Shown: positions 8,021-16,860 of the stretch, one piece after another
Layout of the letters: each line of letters starts with the position of its first letter
Position numbering within the stretch: the first letter of the stretch is position 1
NCBI RefSeq assembly: GCF_023656565.1
Contig: NZ_JAMOKG010000002.1
Location: 1,308,030 to 1,372,029 of the forward strand
DNA: 64,000 nucleotides
Source of the DNA: Flavobacterium tyrosinilyticum
GTDB lineage: Bacteria; Bacteroidota; Bacteroidia; Flavobacteriales; Flavobacteriaceae
Direction of reading: 5' to 3'
The notes under the pieces: generated by a model
Databases searched by the model: none
What the model was told of the DNA's origin: nothing
The model's input: only the letters and a program-made list of their open reading frames with translations
Program-made: the position numbers and the translations under genes

Positions 8021-8512
8021 CTATCCTAAGTAATCAGGAGCATATGTTCTCTGGCCGTATTTCTGGTCCATCTCTTTTAAAAATTCTTTCCGTTTTTCTG
8101 TGAGTTCAGGAACGGGCAGGAATTCGCCGGCTTTTACCGGAATTCCTATTTCATGAAACAAGTTTTCCAGTCCTGCCGGTACTACCGTACAGAGCAGTCG
8201 CGCATAATTTTTTGAAGTATTTTTAAAGCAGTGCACGGCGCCGCCAAAAGGGATATTTATGAATCCGTCCTGCGCTACAAGCTGTTTTCCTGCTTCAGTT
8301 TTAAATTCCAGTTCCCCTTCCAGGACATGAAACATTTCCTGGGTGTCAGGGTGGGCATGCGGAGGCGGCCCTCCTCCCGGAGGCACTATCATTTCAATAA
8401 CGGCGTAATTGCCATTGGTCTGTTCACCAGATATTATAATTCTGTAATTGCCGCCTGCAACTGCCAGACGTTCTCCTTCATTTTTACTGATAATGCTGAT
8501 AGTATTGTCCAT
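8021..8512 (-). CDS. Cupin-domain protein
   Basis: 163 residues with one cupin barrel. Motif 1 is PPPHAHPDTQEMFHVLEGELEF, with two His, a Glu and a further His in metal-binding spacing. Motif 2 is diverged (GGAVHCFKNTSKNYARLL). It lies 2 bp after the pirin gene and is surely cotranslated with it. Such small cupins are often quercetinase-like dioxygenases or isomerases; the reaction here is unknown. Confidence 0.85.
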   Translation of the reverse strand: MDNTISIISKNEGERLAVAGGNYRIIISGEQTNGNYAVIEMIVPPGGGPPPHAHPDTQEMFHVLEGELEFKTEAGKQLVAQDGFINIPFGGAVHCFKNTSKNYARLLCTVVPAGLENLFHEIGIPVKAGEFLPVPELTEKRKEFLKEMDQKYGQRTYAPDYLG

Positions 8513-8514
8513 AA

Positions 8515-9249
8515 TTACATTTGATTTCCACTGTACATTCCGCCCTTGAAGATTTCTCCCTGTTCATCTGTGAAGAACAAGACCAGTTCAGCATCCTCTG
8601 AAGCTTGTATCGAAACAGGCTCATCTTTAAAGACGATGCATTCTTTTTTCTTAAGATCTATACTGCTGTTTACCTGTACTGATCCCTGAAAGACATACAA
8701 AAGCGCCGTAAGGCCGTTTTTTGGAAGCTGGGGAATTTCAGAAGTGCTTCCCTTAAGAAGTTTCATATCGTAAATCCAGGTCTGGCTGCTGAATTGAAAT
8801 TCAGTTTCAGGATTTGGAGACCCGATAATACGCCAGCTGTTTTCGCTATGAAGGTCTTCCAGTTCCAAGAATACCACTTCGGGGTTCAGGTCTTTTTTAC
8901 CCGGACGGATAAAAATCTGAAGCCCTTCCATTGTCTGCTGCTGACCCATAATTTTTTCTTCATGGAAAAATGATTTTCCAGCTTTCATCAGCATAAGGGT
9001 TTTTCCGCCTATTACCTTTACAAATCCTTCTGAGTCGCTGTGTTCTGCTTCCCCTGTTCTGAAATAGGAAAGAATTTCATCATTGATGTGCGGATGCATC
9101 TTGATAACCGTATTGGAATTTATTTCGGGATGGTCAATTCTTCCTATGCTTCCTATTCCGGTATCGGTGCTTGAAACGGCAGAACCCGGATAAAGAATCT
9201 TTATCGGACCGTGACCCAAAAACTGGGAGCTGTTTATTTTCTGTATCAT
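8515..9249 (-). CDS. Pirin family protein
   Basis: 244 residues, a two-cupin pirin. The N-terminal domain keeps the metal-site HPHINDEILSY and the later H in AEHSDSEG. IFIRPGKKDLNPEV marks the link toward the C-terminal domain. Bacterial pirins include quercetin 2,3-dioxygenases and redox-linked regulators. Its neighbour is a single-domain cupin 2 bp downstream, so the two may act on the same aromatic or oxidised compounds. The next gene upstream is the isochorismatase-like hydrolase, 62 bp away. Confidence 0.85.
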   Translation of the reverse strand: MIQKINSSQFLGHGPIKILYPGSAVSSTDTGIGSIGRIDHPEINSNTVIKMHPHINDEILSYFRTGEAEHSDSEGFVKVIGGKTLMLMKAGKSFFHEEKIMGQQQTMEGLQIFIRPGKKDLNPEVVFLELEDLHSENSWRIIGSPNPETEFQFSSQTWIYDMKLLKGSTSEIPQLPKNGLTALLYVFQGSVQVNSSIDLKKKECIVFKDEPVSIQASEDAELVLFFTDEQGEIFKGGMYSGNQM

Positions 9250-9311
9250 AATAATATTTTTAAAGAAGCCGGATATCTAAATATCCAGCTTCGATTATAA
9301 GAATCTATTAA

Positions 9312-9914
9312 TTAAGAGAACTGTCCTACTTTAGACATAACTTCTTCAAAAAGGATCGGAAGCACTTTTTGACCGTCCTCTGTTGCCCAGTTGTGCACCA
9401 TTTCAGAAATTATCTGGTTGATTGTTGTAGTTCTTACACCTTGGCTTTCCCAAGTCTGCTGTGCGATATCATCAGCAATTTGTGAAGGAGATCCTCCTGC
9501 ATCAAGTACTACCTGAACATTAAACCCTTCTTCCTGCATTGAAATTGAAGGCCACACAATACATACATCATTAGTAAGGCCTGCCATGATTACGTTTTTT
9601 CTTCCGCCAGCTGCTTTTAGAACAGCATTTTTAAAATTCTCGTCATCCCATGCATTTGTAATTCCTTCTCTTTTTACTCTCTCTGCATACTCTTTAGGAA
9701 GCAGATCCTGTAAATCCTGAATTAAAGGTCCTTGTGCATGATCTTCCTGGCTGCTGGTAAGCACAACGGGAATGTTTAAAGCTGTTGCAAATTTAGCCAA
9801 AGCTCTTGTTCTGCTCACGATCATTTCGTGAGGTCTGTTTGCTGCAAAATTAAGTGTGCCTGTTTGATGATCAATTAATAGCATAACGGTATCATCTTTT
9901 GTAAACTGTTTCAT
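9312..9914 (-). CDS. Isochorismatase-like cysteine hydrolase (YcaC type)
   Basis: 200 residues. The family's triad is visible: Asp in LLIDHQTGTL (about residue 15), a Lys in the ERVKREGITNAWDD segment and Cys in AGLTNDVCIVWPS (about 118). Length and motifs fit the YcaC-like subgroup whose substrates are mostly unknown; other members are nicotinamidases or phenazine hydrolases. The gene is on the same strand as the pirin and cupin genes, and it may start the operon since 147 bp separate it from the Crp/Fnr gene. Confidence 0.85.
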   Translation of the reverse strand: MKQFTKDDTVMLLIDHQTGTLNFAANRPHEMIVSRTRALAKFATALNIPVVLTSSQEDHAQGPLIQDLQDLLPKEYAERVKREGITNAWDDENFKNAVLKAAGGRKNVIMAGLTNDVCIVWPSISMQEEGFNVQVVLDAGGSPSQIADDIAQQTWESQGVRTTTINQIISEMVHNWATEDGQKVLPILFEEVMSKVGQFS

Positions 9915-10061
9915 TTTTCTAATGTTTTAAATGTTGTTCTAAATTTTAAAAATCTTTGTTACTGATTTATAAGGCAAATTTATTGCGGCCATAGAACAGA
10001 AAACGATGACATTTGTCAATAAAGAACAATAGAAGAACTAAAGCAGGGCAGGATCTTAATT

Positions 10062-10643
10062 TTATTTTTGGAATAGCTTACTGCGCACGCGGCTTAAAGT
10101 TTCCTTGCTGATACCTAAATAAGAAGCAATGATATGCTGGGGAAAGCGCTGTACAAAATCAGGGTAGCTTTTGAGTAATTGCTCATATCTTTCCATGGCG
10201 GGAAGGGCAATGGAATTGTTTAATCTTTTTTGGGAAGCTATGAAACTGCTCTGGTTCATTTTCCAGAACATTTCCTTAATTGTAGGTATTTCAAGCAGAC
10301 GCTGCAGATCATCCGCTTCCAATATTAGAAGTTCTGTATCTTCCCATGCATCAATATTATATACCGATGGTGTTTTCATAAGATAACTTTCACGATCCAC
10401 CATCCACCAGTTTTCAAGAGCCAGCTGAATGATATGCTCATTACCGGCGCTGTCAATGCTGTATTGTCTCATAGCGCCTTTTATTATAAAACCTGTATAC
10501 TGGCAGATATTTCCTTGTTCGAGGAATAACTCCTTCTTTTTTAATTTGGCAGGTTTGAGTGCTGATTTAATTAATGTTTCATCTTCTACTGTAAGAGGAG
10601 ATTCACTGTATCTGCTAATGTAGCTGAAAAGCTGGTTATACAT
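10062..10643 (-). CDS. Crp/Fnr-family transcriptional regulator
   Basis: 193 residues. The N-terminal half is a cyclic-nucleotide-type beta barrel (KKKELFLEQGNICQYTGFIIKG, with HIIQLALENWWMVD). The C-terminus holds a short helix-turn-helix, HIIASYLGISKETLSRVRSK. The FNR cysteine cluster is absent. It is short for Crp but typical of Bacteroidota single-operon regulators. It lies upstream of and collinear with the hydrolase/pirin/cupin genes and is the likely regulator of that set. Confidence 0.85.
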   Translation of the reverse strand: MYNQLFSYISRYSESPLTVEDETLIKSALKPAKLKKKELFLEQGNICQYTGFIIKGAMRQYSIDSAGNEHIIQLALENWWMVDRESYLMKTPSVYNIDAWEDTELLILEADDLQRLLEIPTIKEMFWKMNQSSFIASQKRLNNSIALPAMERYEQLLKSYPDFVQRFPQHIIASYLGISKETLSRVRSKLFQK

Positions 10644-10980
10644 AGATTTAAATATTTTAAATAAAAGTACGACAAAATATTTTTTTAAGAAGCATGATTT
10701 TTGTTATTACAATTAGCATTGGAAAAAGTGCTGATTGATCAAAGTTAAAGCAGTTATAAAACGATTACCAAAATCACTGCAATGCTTGTCCATTAGTAAA
10801 AATAAAGTCATAATTATCAAAAACTAATACTACATCAATTAGAAACAAACCAGCTCTTGGAGAGAATATCTAGAAGGATTATGAAAAATAAAACACCAAA
10901 TCTTTAATAGATTTATTGTAATTATATATAAGATTGTACTTTAGGAACGGCTCAAAAACGAGTCAATATTGCTATAAGGT
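10644..10980. other. Intergenic, upstream of the Crp/Fnr gene
   Basis: About 340 bases between the regulator start and the tRNA terminator. I see no gene, RNA or strong hairpin. It probably holds the regulator's promoter and, if the island model is right, one island edge. Confidence 0.4.
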
Positions 10981-11019
10981 AATAAAAAAATGGCGCCAAT
11001 TGTTTTCAATTGGCGCCAT
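10981..11019 (-). terminator. tRNA-Arg terminator
   Basis: A 13-bp stem (ATGGCGCCAATTG at 10990-11002 with CAATTGGCGCCAT at 11007-11019) and a 4-nt loop. On the minus strand it is followed by a run of T from the A tract at 10984-10989. It ends the tRNA transcript. Confidence 0.85.
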
Positions 11020-11029
11020 TTGGCTTTTG

Positions 11030-11103
11030 TGACCTCGACTGGATTCAAACCAGTAACCTTCTGAGCCGTAATCAGATGCGCTATTCAGTTGCGCCACGAG
11101 GCC
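11030..11103 (-). tRNA. tRNA-Arg (anticodon ACG)
   Basis: The minus strand folds as a 74-nt cloverleaf. The acceptor is GGCCTCG with CGAGGTC (one G-T pair), the D stem GCGC with GCGC, the anticodon stem TCTGA with TCAGA around TTACGGC (anticodon ACG), and the T arm ACTGG with CCAGT around TTTGAAT. The discriminator is A and CCA is not encoded. A terminator follows and a good promoter precedes it. Confidence 0.95.
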
Positions 11104-11159
11104 TTTTTGTTATCAATTAGCTATTTTTTTGTAGCTTTGTTGATTGCTTATTGCGGGTG

Positions 11160-11189
11160 CAAAGATAGACATAAATGTGAGATATACAA
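11160..11189 (-). promoter_or_regulatory. Bacteroidota-type promoter of tRNA-Arg
   Basis: On the minus strand TTG (11187-11189) is followed after exactly 19 nt by TATCTTTG (11160-11167). This matches the phylum's -33/-7 promoter (TTG-N19-TAnnTTTG). Transcription would start near 11153, about 50 nt before the tRNA 5' end. Confidence 0.7.
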
Positions 11190-11217
11190 GAGAAAAATAA
11201 CAGAAAAATAAAAAAAA

Positions 11218-11730
11218 ATGCAGATTAAAAATTATATACGTGATATTCAAGGGTTTCCAAAAGAAGGAATTTTGTTTAAAGATATAACACCTTTACTAAA
11301 TGACCCTGAAGCACGAACAAATTGCTTAAAAATTTTGGTAGATTCTTTAAATGATCAAAAAATAGATAAGGTTGTTGGTGCCGAATCACGTGGCTTTTTC
11401 TTCGGAATGTTATTAGCGCAAGAGTTAAATGCCGGATTCGTTCCCGTAAGAAAACCAAAAAAGCTTCCGTTTGACACCATTTCTGCTTCTTATGAATTGG
11501 AGTATGGAACTGATAGCCTCGAAATGCATACCGATGCTATTAAAAAAGGCGATAGAGTTTTAATTCATGACGATGTGTTAGCGACTGGCGGAACCGCAAA
11601 AGCAGTTTGCGAATTGGTAGAGCAATTAGGTGGCGAAATTGTACAGTGTAATTTCTTAATGGAGCTGACTTTTCTTAACGGAAGAGAAAAAATAAAAGAG
11701 TATCCCGTTTTTGCTGCGCTAACATACTAA
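11218..11730 (+). CDS. apt: Adenine phosphoribosyltransferase
   Basis: 170 residues, the normal length for Apt. It converts adenine plus PRPP to AMP in purine salvage. The PRPP-binding motif VLIHDDVLATGGT is at residues 114-126, with FKDITPLL at 20-27, VGAESRGF at 53-60 and VPVRKPKKLP at 76-85, all Apt hallmarks. The ATG at 11218 follows an A-rich leader. It is transcribed away from the tRNA-Arg gene and stands alone. Confidence 0.95.
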   Translation: MQIKNYIRDIQGFPKEGILFKDITPLLNDPEARTNCLKILVDSLNDQKIDKVVGAESRGFFFGMLLAQELNAGFVPVRKPKKLPFDTISASYELEYGTDSLEMHTDAIKKGDRVLIHDDVLATGGTAKAVCELVEQLGGEIVQCNFLMELTFLNGREKIKEYPVFAALTY

Positions 11731-11917
11731 TAGAAACGAAAAAAAAATCTCGTGCAGTAAAAGGTTTAAGTCTAATTTCGCCTTTTATTACGCATTTAAG
11801 GCTAGAAAATAGTAAAATCATGATTCAGATTTAAAAAGAAGATAAAAGCCAAACAAAGTACCCGGTTTGGCTTAACACAATTTTAAACGTCCTGAAACCT
11901 GAAACCTGAAACAAAAT

Positions 11918-11952
11918 AAAAAACCCGACAATTCATTTTGTCGGGTTTTTTA
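11918..11952. terminator. Bidirectional terminator between apt and pheT
   Basis: A 12-bp stem (AAAAACCCGACA at 11919-11930 with TGTCGGGTTTTT at 11939-11950) with an 8-nt loop, an A run before and T run after. It serves the convergent apt and pheT genes. Three tandem CCTGAAA units lie just upstream at 11891-11911. Confidence 0.85.
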
Positions 11953-11972
11953 TTTTTGAAGTAAGAAAGAAA

Positions 11973-14393
11973 TTATCTTAAACTTGCACCAAGTTCAGTT
12001 TCGAAAGTCTGCTGTAATTTAGACATGATTTTGTCGATTTGAGCGTCGGTTAATGTTTTAGTATTGTCTTGAATAGTAAAACTCAAGGCGTATGATTTTT
12101 TTCCTTCTGGTAGTTTGTTTCCTTGATAAACATCAAATAGATTAATGTCTTTTAAAAGCGCTTTTTCTGTTTGTTTTGCCAAGTTGAAAATGCTTTCGTA
12201 AGTCGTTTTTTCATCGATTAGTAAAGCCAAATCTCTACGAACTTCCGGATATTTAGGAATTTCAGTATACTTAATTTTTCCTGTAATGATTTTTAAAACC
12301 AAATCCCAGTTAAAATCTGCGTAATAAACGTCTTGCTTAATTCCGAAATGCTTCAAAATAGGTTTTTTAACAACACCCATTTCAACCAAAATATCGTTGT
12401 TGTAGGTAATTGCTGTTCCTTCAGAATAAATATCAGATTGAACAGGAGCGTTACCGATTTTTTCAATTCCTAAACGAGATAAAATTGCTTTTACATATCC
12501 TTTCAGCAAGAAGAAATCTGTTGTTTTTTGCGGATTTGTCCAGCTTTCTTTGTTTCTGTTTCCAGAAATCAATAAAGAAAGGTGTTTATGCTCTTCGTAA
12601 CCGTTTAAATACTTATGATATGTTTTTCCGAATTCAAATAATTTTAAATCTGAATTTTTTCTATTGATATTATATGAAACCGCTTCCAATCCAGAAAATA
12701 ATAAAGACTGGCGAAGTGTTGCTAAATCACTACTCAACGGATTCAACATCGATACATTGTGCTCTTCTTTTAATGAAGCAGATAATTTGGCGTAAGCAGC
12801 AGTCGTCAATGAATTAGCCATCATTTCGTGGAAACCTTGAGAATTCAACTGAGAAGCAATTACGTTTTGTACTTTGTAGTCTTCTGTTCTTGGCGAATTT
12901 GCTACTGTAGCATTAAATTTCTTAGAGAAGTTAATGTTATTATAACCGTAAACTCTCAAAATTTCTTCGATTACATCAATTTCGCGCTGAACGTCTACAC
13001 GATATGCAGGAATCGTTAAACCTAAACCAGTATCAGAAACACTATTTACTTTAATGTCTAAAGAAACCAAGATTTTTTTGATCGTATCTTTTGGAATTTC
13101 TTGTCCAATAATTTTAGAAACATGGCTAAAATTCAACAAAACAGAGAAATCTTCTACTTTTTTAGGATAAACTTCTACAACATCAGAAGTGATTTTTCCG
13201 CCCGCAACTTCCTGAATTAGAAGCGCTGCACGTTTTAAAGCGTATTCTGTAATCGTTGGATCAATTCCTCTTTCAAATCTAAAAGAAGCATCTGTGCTTA
13301 ATTGGTGTCTTTTTGCTGTTTTACGAATGCTTACTGGATCAAAATAAGCACTTTCTAAGAATATAGAAGTAGTTCCTTCAGAAACTCCAGATTTTTTTCC
13401 TCCGAAAACTCCAGCAATACAAAGCGGTCCTTTTTCGTCACAAATCATTAAATCTTCTTTGTGAAGTGTTCTTTCAACATCATCAAGAGTAACAAATTTA
13501 GTTCCTTCTGCAACGGTCTTTACAATAATTTTTCCGTTGATTTTGGCAGCGTCAAAAGCGTGTAAAGGTTGTCCTAATTCATGTAGAACATAATTAGTAA
13601 CGTCAACAATATTATTTTTTGGAGTTAGACCAATAGCTTTTAAACGGTCTTGTAACCAGCTTGGAGATTCGTGTACAGAAATTCCAGAAATAGTTACACC
13701 GCAATATCTTGGAGCTAAATGATTGTCCTCAACATTTACGTCAATTTTAAGCGTACGCATGTCAACTCTAAAATTGCTTACAGAAGGCGTAATCAATTCT
13801 ACATTTATACCACGTTGTAGCATTCCTGCTCTTAAATCACGAGCAGTTCCATAATGGCTCATTGCATCGGCACGGTTTGGTGTTAATCCGATTTCGAAAA
13901 CTTCATCATTTGCAATTTGAAAAACTTCAGAAGCAGGAGTTCCTGGAACCAAATCTTCGGCCAAAACCATAATTCCGTCATGGCTATTTCCTAAACCTAA
14001 TTCATCTTCAGCACAGATCATTCCGTGGCTTTCCTGTCCGCGAATTTTTCCTTTTTTAATGGTAAATTCTGCACCATCTTTATCGTATAAAACGGTTCCG
14101 ATTGTTGCAACAGGCACTTTTTGTCCTGCAGCCACATTTGCAGCGCCGCAAACAATTTGGACAGGAGCTTCTAAACCAACATCAACTGTAGTAACTTTCA
14201 ATCTATCAGCATCAGGATGTTTTTCGCAAGTTAGAACGTGTCCAACAACAACGCCTGCCAAACCTCCTTTAATTGATTCGTATTTTTCAACAACTTCAAC
14301 TTCTAAACCTAAATCTGTTAGTAATTCAGAAGTCTGCTCAGATGTCCAATCAGTTTTAATAAATTGTTTTAACCAGTTGTAAGATATTTTCAT
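11973..14393 (-). CDS. pheT: Phenylalanine--tRNA ligase beta subunit
   Basis: 806 residues, full length. It pairs with PheS to charge tRNA-Phe. The N-terminus has the OB-fold tRNA-binding domain (VVVGHVLTCEKHPDADRLKV at about 47-66). The B3/B4 editing region and the B5 domain follow (RVDVQREIDVIEEILRVYGYNNI). The C-terminal ferredoxin-fold anticodon-binding domain begins around 715 (KYPEVRRDLALLIDE). pheS is not in the window, so the two subunits are encoded apart. A TATATTTG box is present upstream on the minus strand (14426-14433). Confidence 0.97.
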   Translation of the reverse strand: MKISYNWLKQFIKTDWTSEQTSELLTDLGLEVEVVEKYESIKGGLAGVVVGHVLTCEKHPDADRLKVTTVDVGLEAPVQIVCGAANVAAGQKVPVATIGTVLYDKDGAEFTIKKGKIRGQESHGMICAEDELGLGNSHDGIMVLAEDLVPGTPASEVFQIANDEVFEIGLTPNRADAMSHYGTARDLRAGMLQRGINVELITPSVSNFRVDMRTLKIDVNVEDNHLAPRYCGVTISGISVHESPSWLQDRLKAIGLTPKNNIVDVTNYVLHELGQPLHAFDAAKINGKIIVKTVAEGTKFVTLDDVERTLHKEDLMICDEKGPLCIAGVFGGKKSGVSEGTTSIFLESAYFDPVSIRKTAKRHQLSTDASFRFERGIDPTITEYALKRAALLIQEVAGGKITSDVVEVYPKKVEDFSVLLNFSHVSKIIGQEIPKDTIKKILVSLDIKVNSVSDTGLGLTIPAYRVDVQREIDVIEEILRVYGYNNINFSKKFNATVANSPRTEDYKVQNVIASQLNSQGFHEMMANSLTTAAYAKLSASLKEEHNVSMLNPLSSDLATLRQSLLFSGLEAVSYNINRKNSDLKLFEFGKTYHKYLNGYEEHKHLSLLISGNRNKESWTNPQKTTDFFLLKGYVKAILSRLGIEKIGNAPVQSDIYSEGTAITYNNDILVEMGVVKKPILKHFGIKQDVYYADFNWDLVLKIITGKIKYTEIPKYPEVRRDLALLIDEKTTYESIFNLAKQTEKALLKDINLFDVYQGNKLPEGKKSYALSFTIQDNTKTLTDAQIDKIMSKLQQTFETELGASLR

Positions 14394-14425
14394 TGTAGTT
14401 CTTTAATTCTTTGTATGAGGTTACA

Positions 14426-14433
14426 AATATAAG
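14426..14433 (-). promoter_or_regulatory. Possible -7 box of pheT
   Basis: TATATTTG on the minus strand fits TAnnTTTG and lies 33 bases before the pheT start. No clear TTG is seen at the right upstream spacing, so the call is tentative. Confidence 0.35.
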
Positions 14434-14667
14434 GATTGCGCGTTGGAGTAAGAAAAAATTGAGTAGTTTTTTCTAGTTGTTTTTAAATGACCGAAAAATG
14501 CTGTCTACTAATTATTTAGCAATTTATAGATTAAAATTTTGCTAAATGATTATTATAAAAGTCTAAAAAAAGCGAATGTGTAATTTTTGTGCTACAAGAT
14601 GAATGAAAAGTGCTATTCTGTTTCTTTTTATGAAACTAAATTTGGAGTAAATCAAAAAAAGAAAATT

Positions 14668-16173
14668 ATGAGTACCGCAGTAAAAAGACCTGAATTTAAG
14701 GCAAAATACGATAACTATATTGGTGGAAAGTTTGTAGCCCCAATTAAAGGAGAATACTTTGATGTTGTTTCTCCAATTGATGGAAAAGTATTTACAAAAG
14801 CAGCACATTCTGGAAAAGAAGATCTCGAATTGGCTGTAGATACTGCTTATGAAGCATTTAAAACTTGGGGAAAAACTTCGGTAACCGAAAGGAGTATTTT
14901 GCTAAACAAAATTGCACAAAAAATTGAAGACAATCTAGAATATATTGCAGCAGTTGAAACGGTAGACAACGGAAAACCAATTCGTGAAACTCTTGCAGCT
15001 GATATTCCCTTAGCCATTGACCACTTTAGATATTTTGCTGGCGTAATTCGTGCAGAAGAAAGTTCGATAGCAGAATTGGATTCGCAAACTGTTTCTATTG
15101 CGTTAAGCGAACCTCTTGGTGTTGTGGCGCAGATTATTCCGTGGAATTTCCCGATTTTAATGGCAGTTTGGAAAATTGCTCCAGCTCTCGCAGCAGGAAA
15201 CACAATTGTTTTAAAACCAGCAGAAAGCACGCCAATTTCGATTATGGTTTTAATGGAATTAATTGGTGATATTCTTCCTCCAGGAGTTCTAAATATTGTA
15301 AATGGTTTTGGTGCCGAATTAGGACGTCCGTTGGTAACCAATAAAAAAGTGTCAAAAGCGGCATTTACGGGTTCTACTACAACAGGACGTTTGGTAATGC
15401 AGTACGCTACAGAAAACATTATTCCGGTTACTTTAGAATTGGGTGGAAAATCTCCAAATATTTTCTTCCCGTCAGTAGCAGATCACGATGATGATTTCTT
15501 TGACAAAGCGGTTGAAGGTGCTGTATTATTTGCTTTAAATCAAGGTGAAATCTGTACTTGTCCTTCTAGGCTATTAATTCACGAAGATATATACGACAAG
15601 TTCATCAAAAAAGTAATAGAAAGAACTGAAGCCATTATAGCTGGAAATCCGTTGGATAAATCGACTATGATTGGGGCTCAGACTTCGATTGTGCAGAAAG
15701 AAAAAATCATGTCTTACATTAAATTAGGAAAAGAAGAAGGAGCAGAGGTTTTAACTGGAGGAGATGAAAATAAATTAGGAGGCGAATTAGAAGGCGGTTA
15801 TTACATTAAGCCAACTTTGTTTAAAGGTCACAACAAAATGAGAATCTTTCAAGAAGAGATTTTCGGGCCAGTTTTGGCGGTCACGACTTTTAAAACTACA
15901 GAAGAAGCGATCGAAATTGCAAACGATACGATGTATGGTTTAGGGGCTGGAGTTTGGACTCGTGATGTGCACGAAATTTATCAGGTTCCAAGAGCAATTC
16001 AGTCCGGTCGAGTATGGATAAATCAATATCATTCTTACCCAGCAGGTGCTCCGTTTGGTGGTTACAAACAATCTGGAATTGGTCGTGAGAACCATAAAAT
16101 GATGTTGAGCCAATATCGTCAAACCAAAAACATGCTGATTTCTTATGACAAAAAGAAATTAGGATTTTTCTAA
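14668..16173 (+). CDS. Aldehyde dehydrogenase (ExaC/AldB-like)
   Basis: 501 residues from the ATG at 14668; a longer frame from 14587 adds an unlike 27-residue tail. Catalytic residues are Glu257 (LELGG) and Cys296 in [11 protein letters not shown], the CxC variant seen in ExaC/AcoD acetaldehyde dehydrogenases. The NAD fold includes FTGSTTTG at 233-240. It oxidises an aldehyde to the acid with NAD(P). The ending [10 protein letters not shown] is typical of this subgroup. The DUF779 gene downstream and a convergent AraC regulator are its usual companions. Confidence 0.92.
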   Translation: MSTAVKRPEFKAKYDNYIGGKFVAPIKGEYFDVVSPIDGKVFTKAAHSGKEDLELAVDTAYEAFKTWGKTSVTERSILLNKIAQKIEDNLEYIAAVETVDNGKPIRETLAADIPLAIDHFRYFAGVIRAEESSIAELDSQTVSIALSEPLGVVAQIIPWNFPILMAVWKIAPALAAGNTIVLKPAESTPISIMVLMELIGDILPPGVLNIVNGFGAELGRPLVTNKKVSKAAFTGSTTTGRLVMQYATENIIPVTLELGGKSPNIFFPSVADHDDDFFDKAVEGAVLFALNQGEICTCPSRLLIHEDIYDKFIKKVIERTEAIIAGNPLDKSTMIGAQTSIVQKEKIMSYIKLGKEEGAEVLTGGDENKLGGELEGGYYIKPTLFKGHNKMRIFQEEIFGPVLAVTTFKTTEEAIEIANDTMYGLGAGVWTRDVHEIYQVPRAIQSGRVWINQYHSYPAGAPFGGYKQSGIGRENHKMMLSQYRQTKNMLISYDKKKLGFF

Positions 16174-16407
16174 AGACTAACTATCAAAATCCTGGAGTAT
16201 TCTTAGGAAAAAGTTAGCGGAATGTATGGGGCGTTAAATGAAAATTTAATGACATTAAGCAAGCTCACTCCAGGCAATTTTGATTTGAAAATATTCAATA
16301 GAATCGAATTACTGTTTGGTTGAAAGTAAAACATAAATAGTTGGTTATGTCAAAGCAGTAAATTTCTTCATAGAGTTTACTGCTTTTTAAATTTTAATGA
16401 TAAAAAG

Positions 16408-16782
16408 ATGATTAGACGAATTGATGCCACAGAAAAAGCTATAGAATTAATAAAGGTTCTAAAAGAAAGACACGGTGATTTGATGTTTTACCAAGCTGGT
16501 GGATGCTGCGAAGGTACACAACCGCAGTGTTTTGAAAAAGGTGGCTATTATCAGCGAACTGGAGATGTTTGTATTGGTACAGTAGAAGATGTTGAATTTT
16601 GGGTAGACAAAGATTTATTTGAATATTGGAAACACGCACATTTTACCTTAACCGTAATTGATGCCTTTGGAGTAGGAGGTTTTTCGTTAGAAACCCCATT
16701 AAAGAAAACGTTTCAAATAGAATATCGCATTTTCACTCCCGAAGAAGAGAAGGATTTGGAACCGGTTTTTAGGATTGAATAG
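16408..16782 (+). CDS. DUF779-domain protein
   Basis: 124 residues with the conserved Cys-rich DUF779 start: FYQAGGCCEGTQPQCF (about 27-42), then GDVCIGTVEDVEFW, and a C-terminal GGFSLETP. The family is commonly encoded next to ExaC-like aldehyde dehydrogenases, as here 234 bp downstream of one. The cysteines suggest a metal or redox function, but the role is not established to my knowledge. The gene ends in a phrase-repeat tract. Confidence 0.88.
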   Translation: MIRRIDATEKAIELIKVLKERHGDLMFYQAGGCCEGTQPQCFEKGGYYQRTGDVCIGTVEDVEFWVDKDLFEYWKHAHFTLTVIDAFGVGGFSLETPLKKTFQIEYRIFTPEEEKDLEPVFRIE

Positions 16783-16783
16783 T

Positions 16784-16860
16784 TTTTTTGTTTCAAGTTT
16801 CAGGTTTCAGGTTTCAGGTTGAAAAACTTAGAATCTCAGTATCTCAGAATCTTAGCATCT
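16784..16860. repeat. Phrase-repeat tract
   Basis: TTTCAAG and TTTCAGG units are iterated (four in a row), then CTTAGAATCTCAG and TCTCAGAATCTTAG-like units follow up to the stop of the convergent AraC gene. The same two phrases recur near 27.7, 40.3, 42.9 and 46.2 kb. Confidence 0.75.

Noticed and set aside
16784..16860. Short regular repeats as a CRISPR array
   Set aside because: Units are 7-13 bp without spacers, and no cas gene is present.
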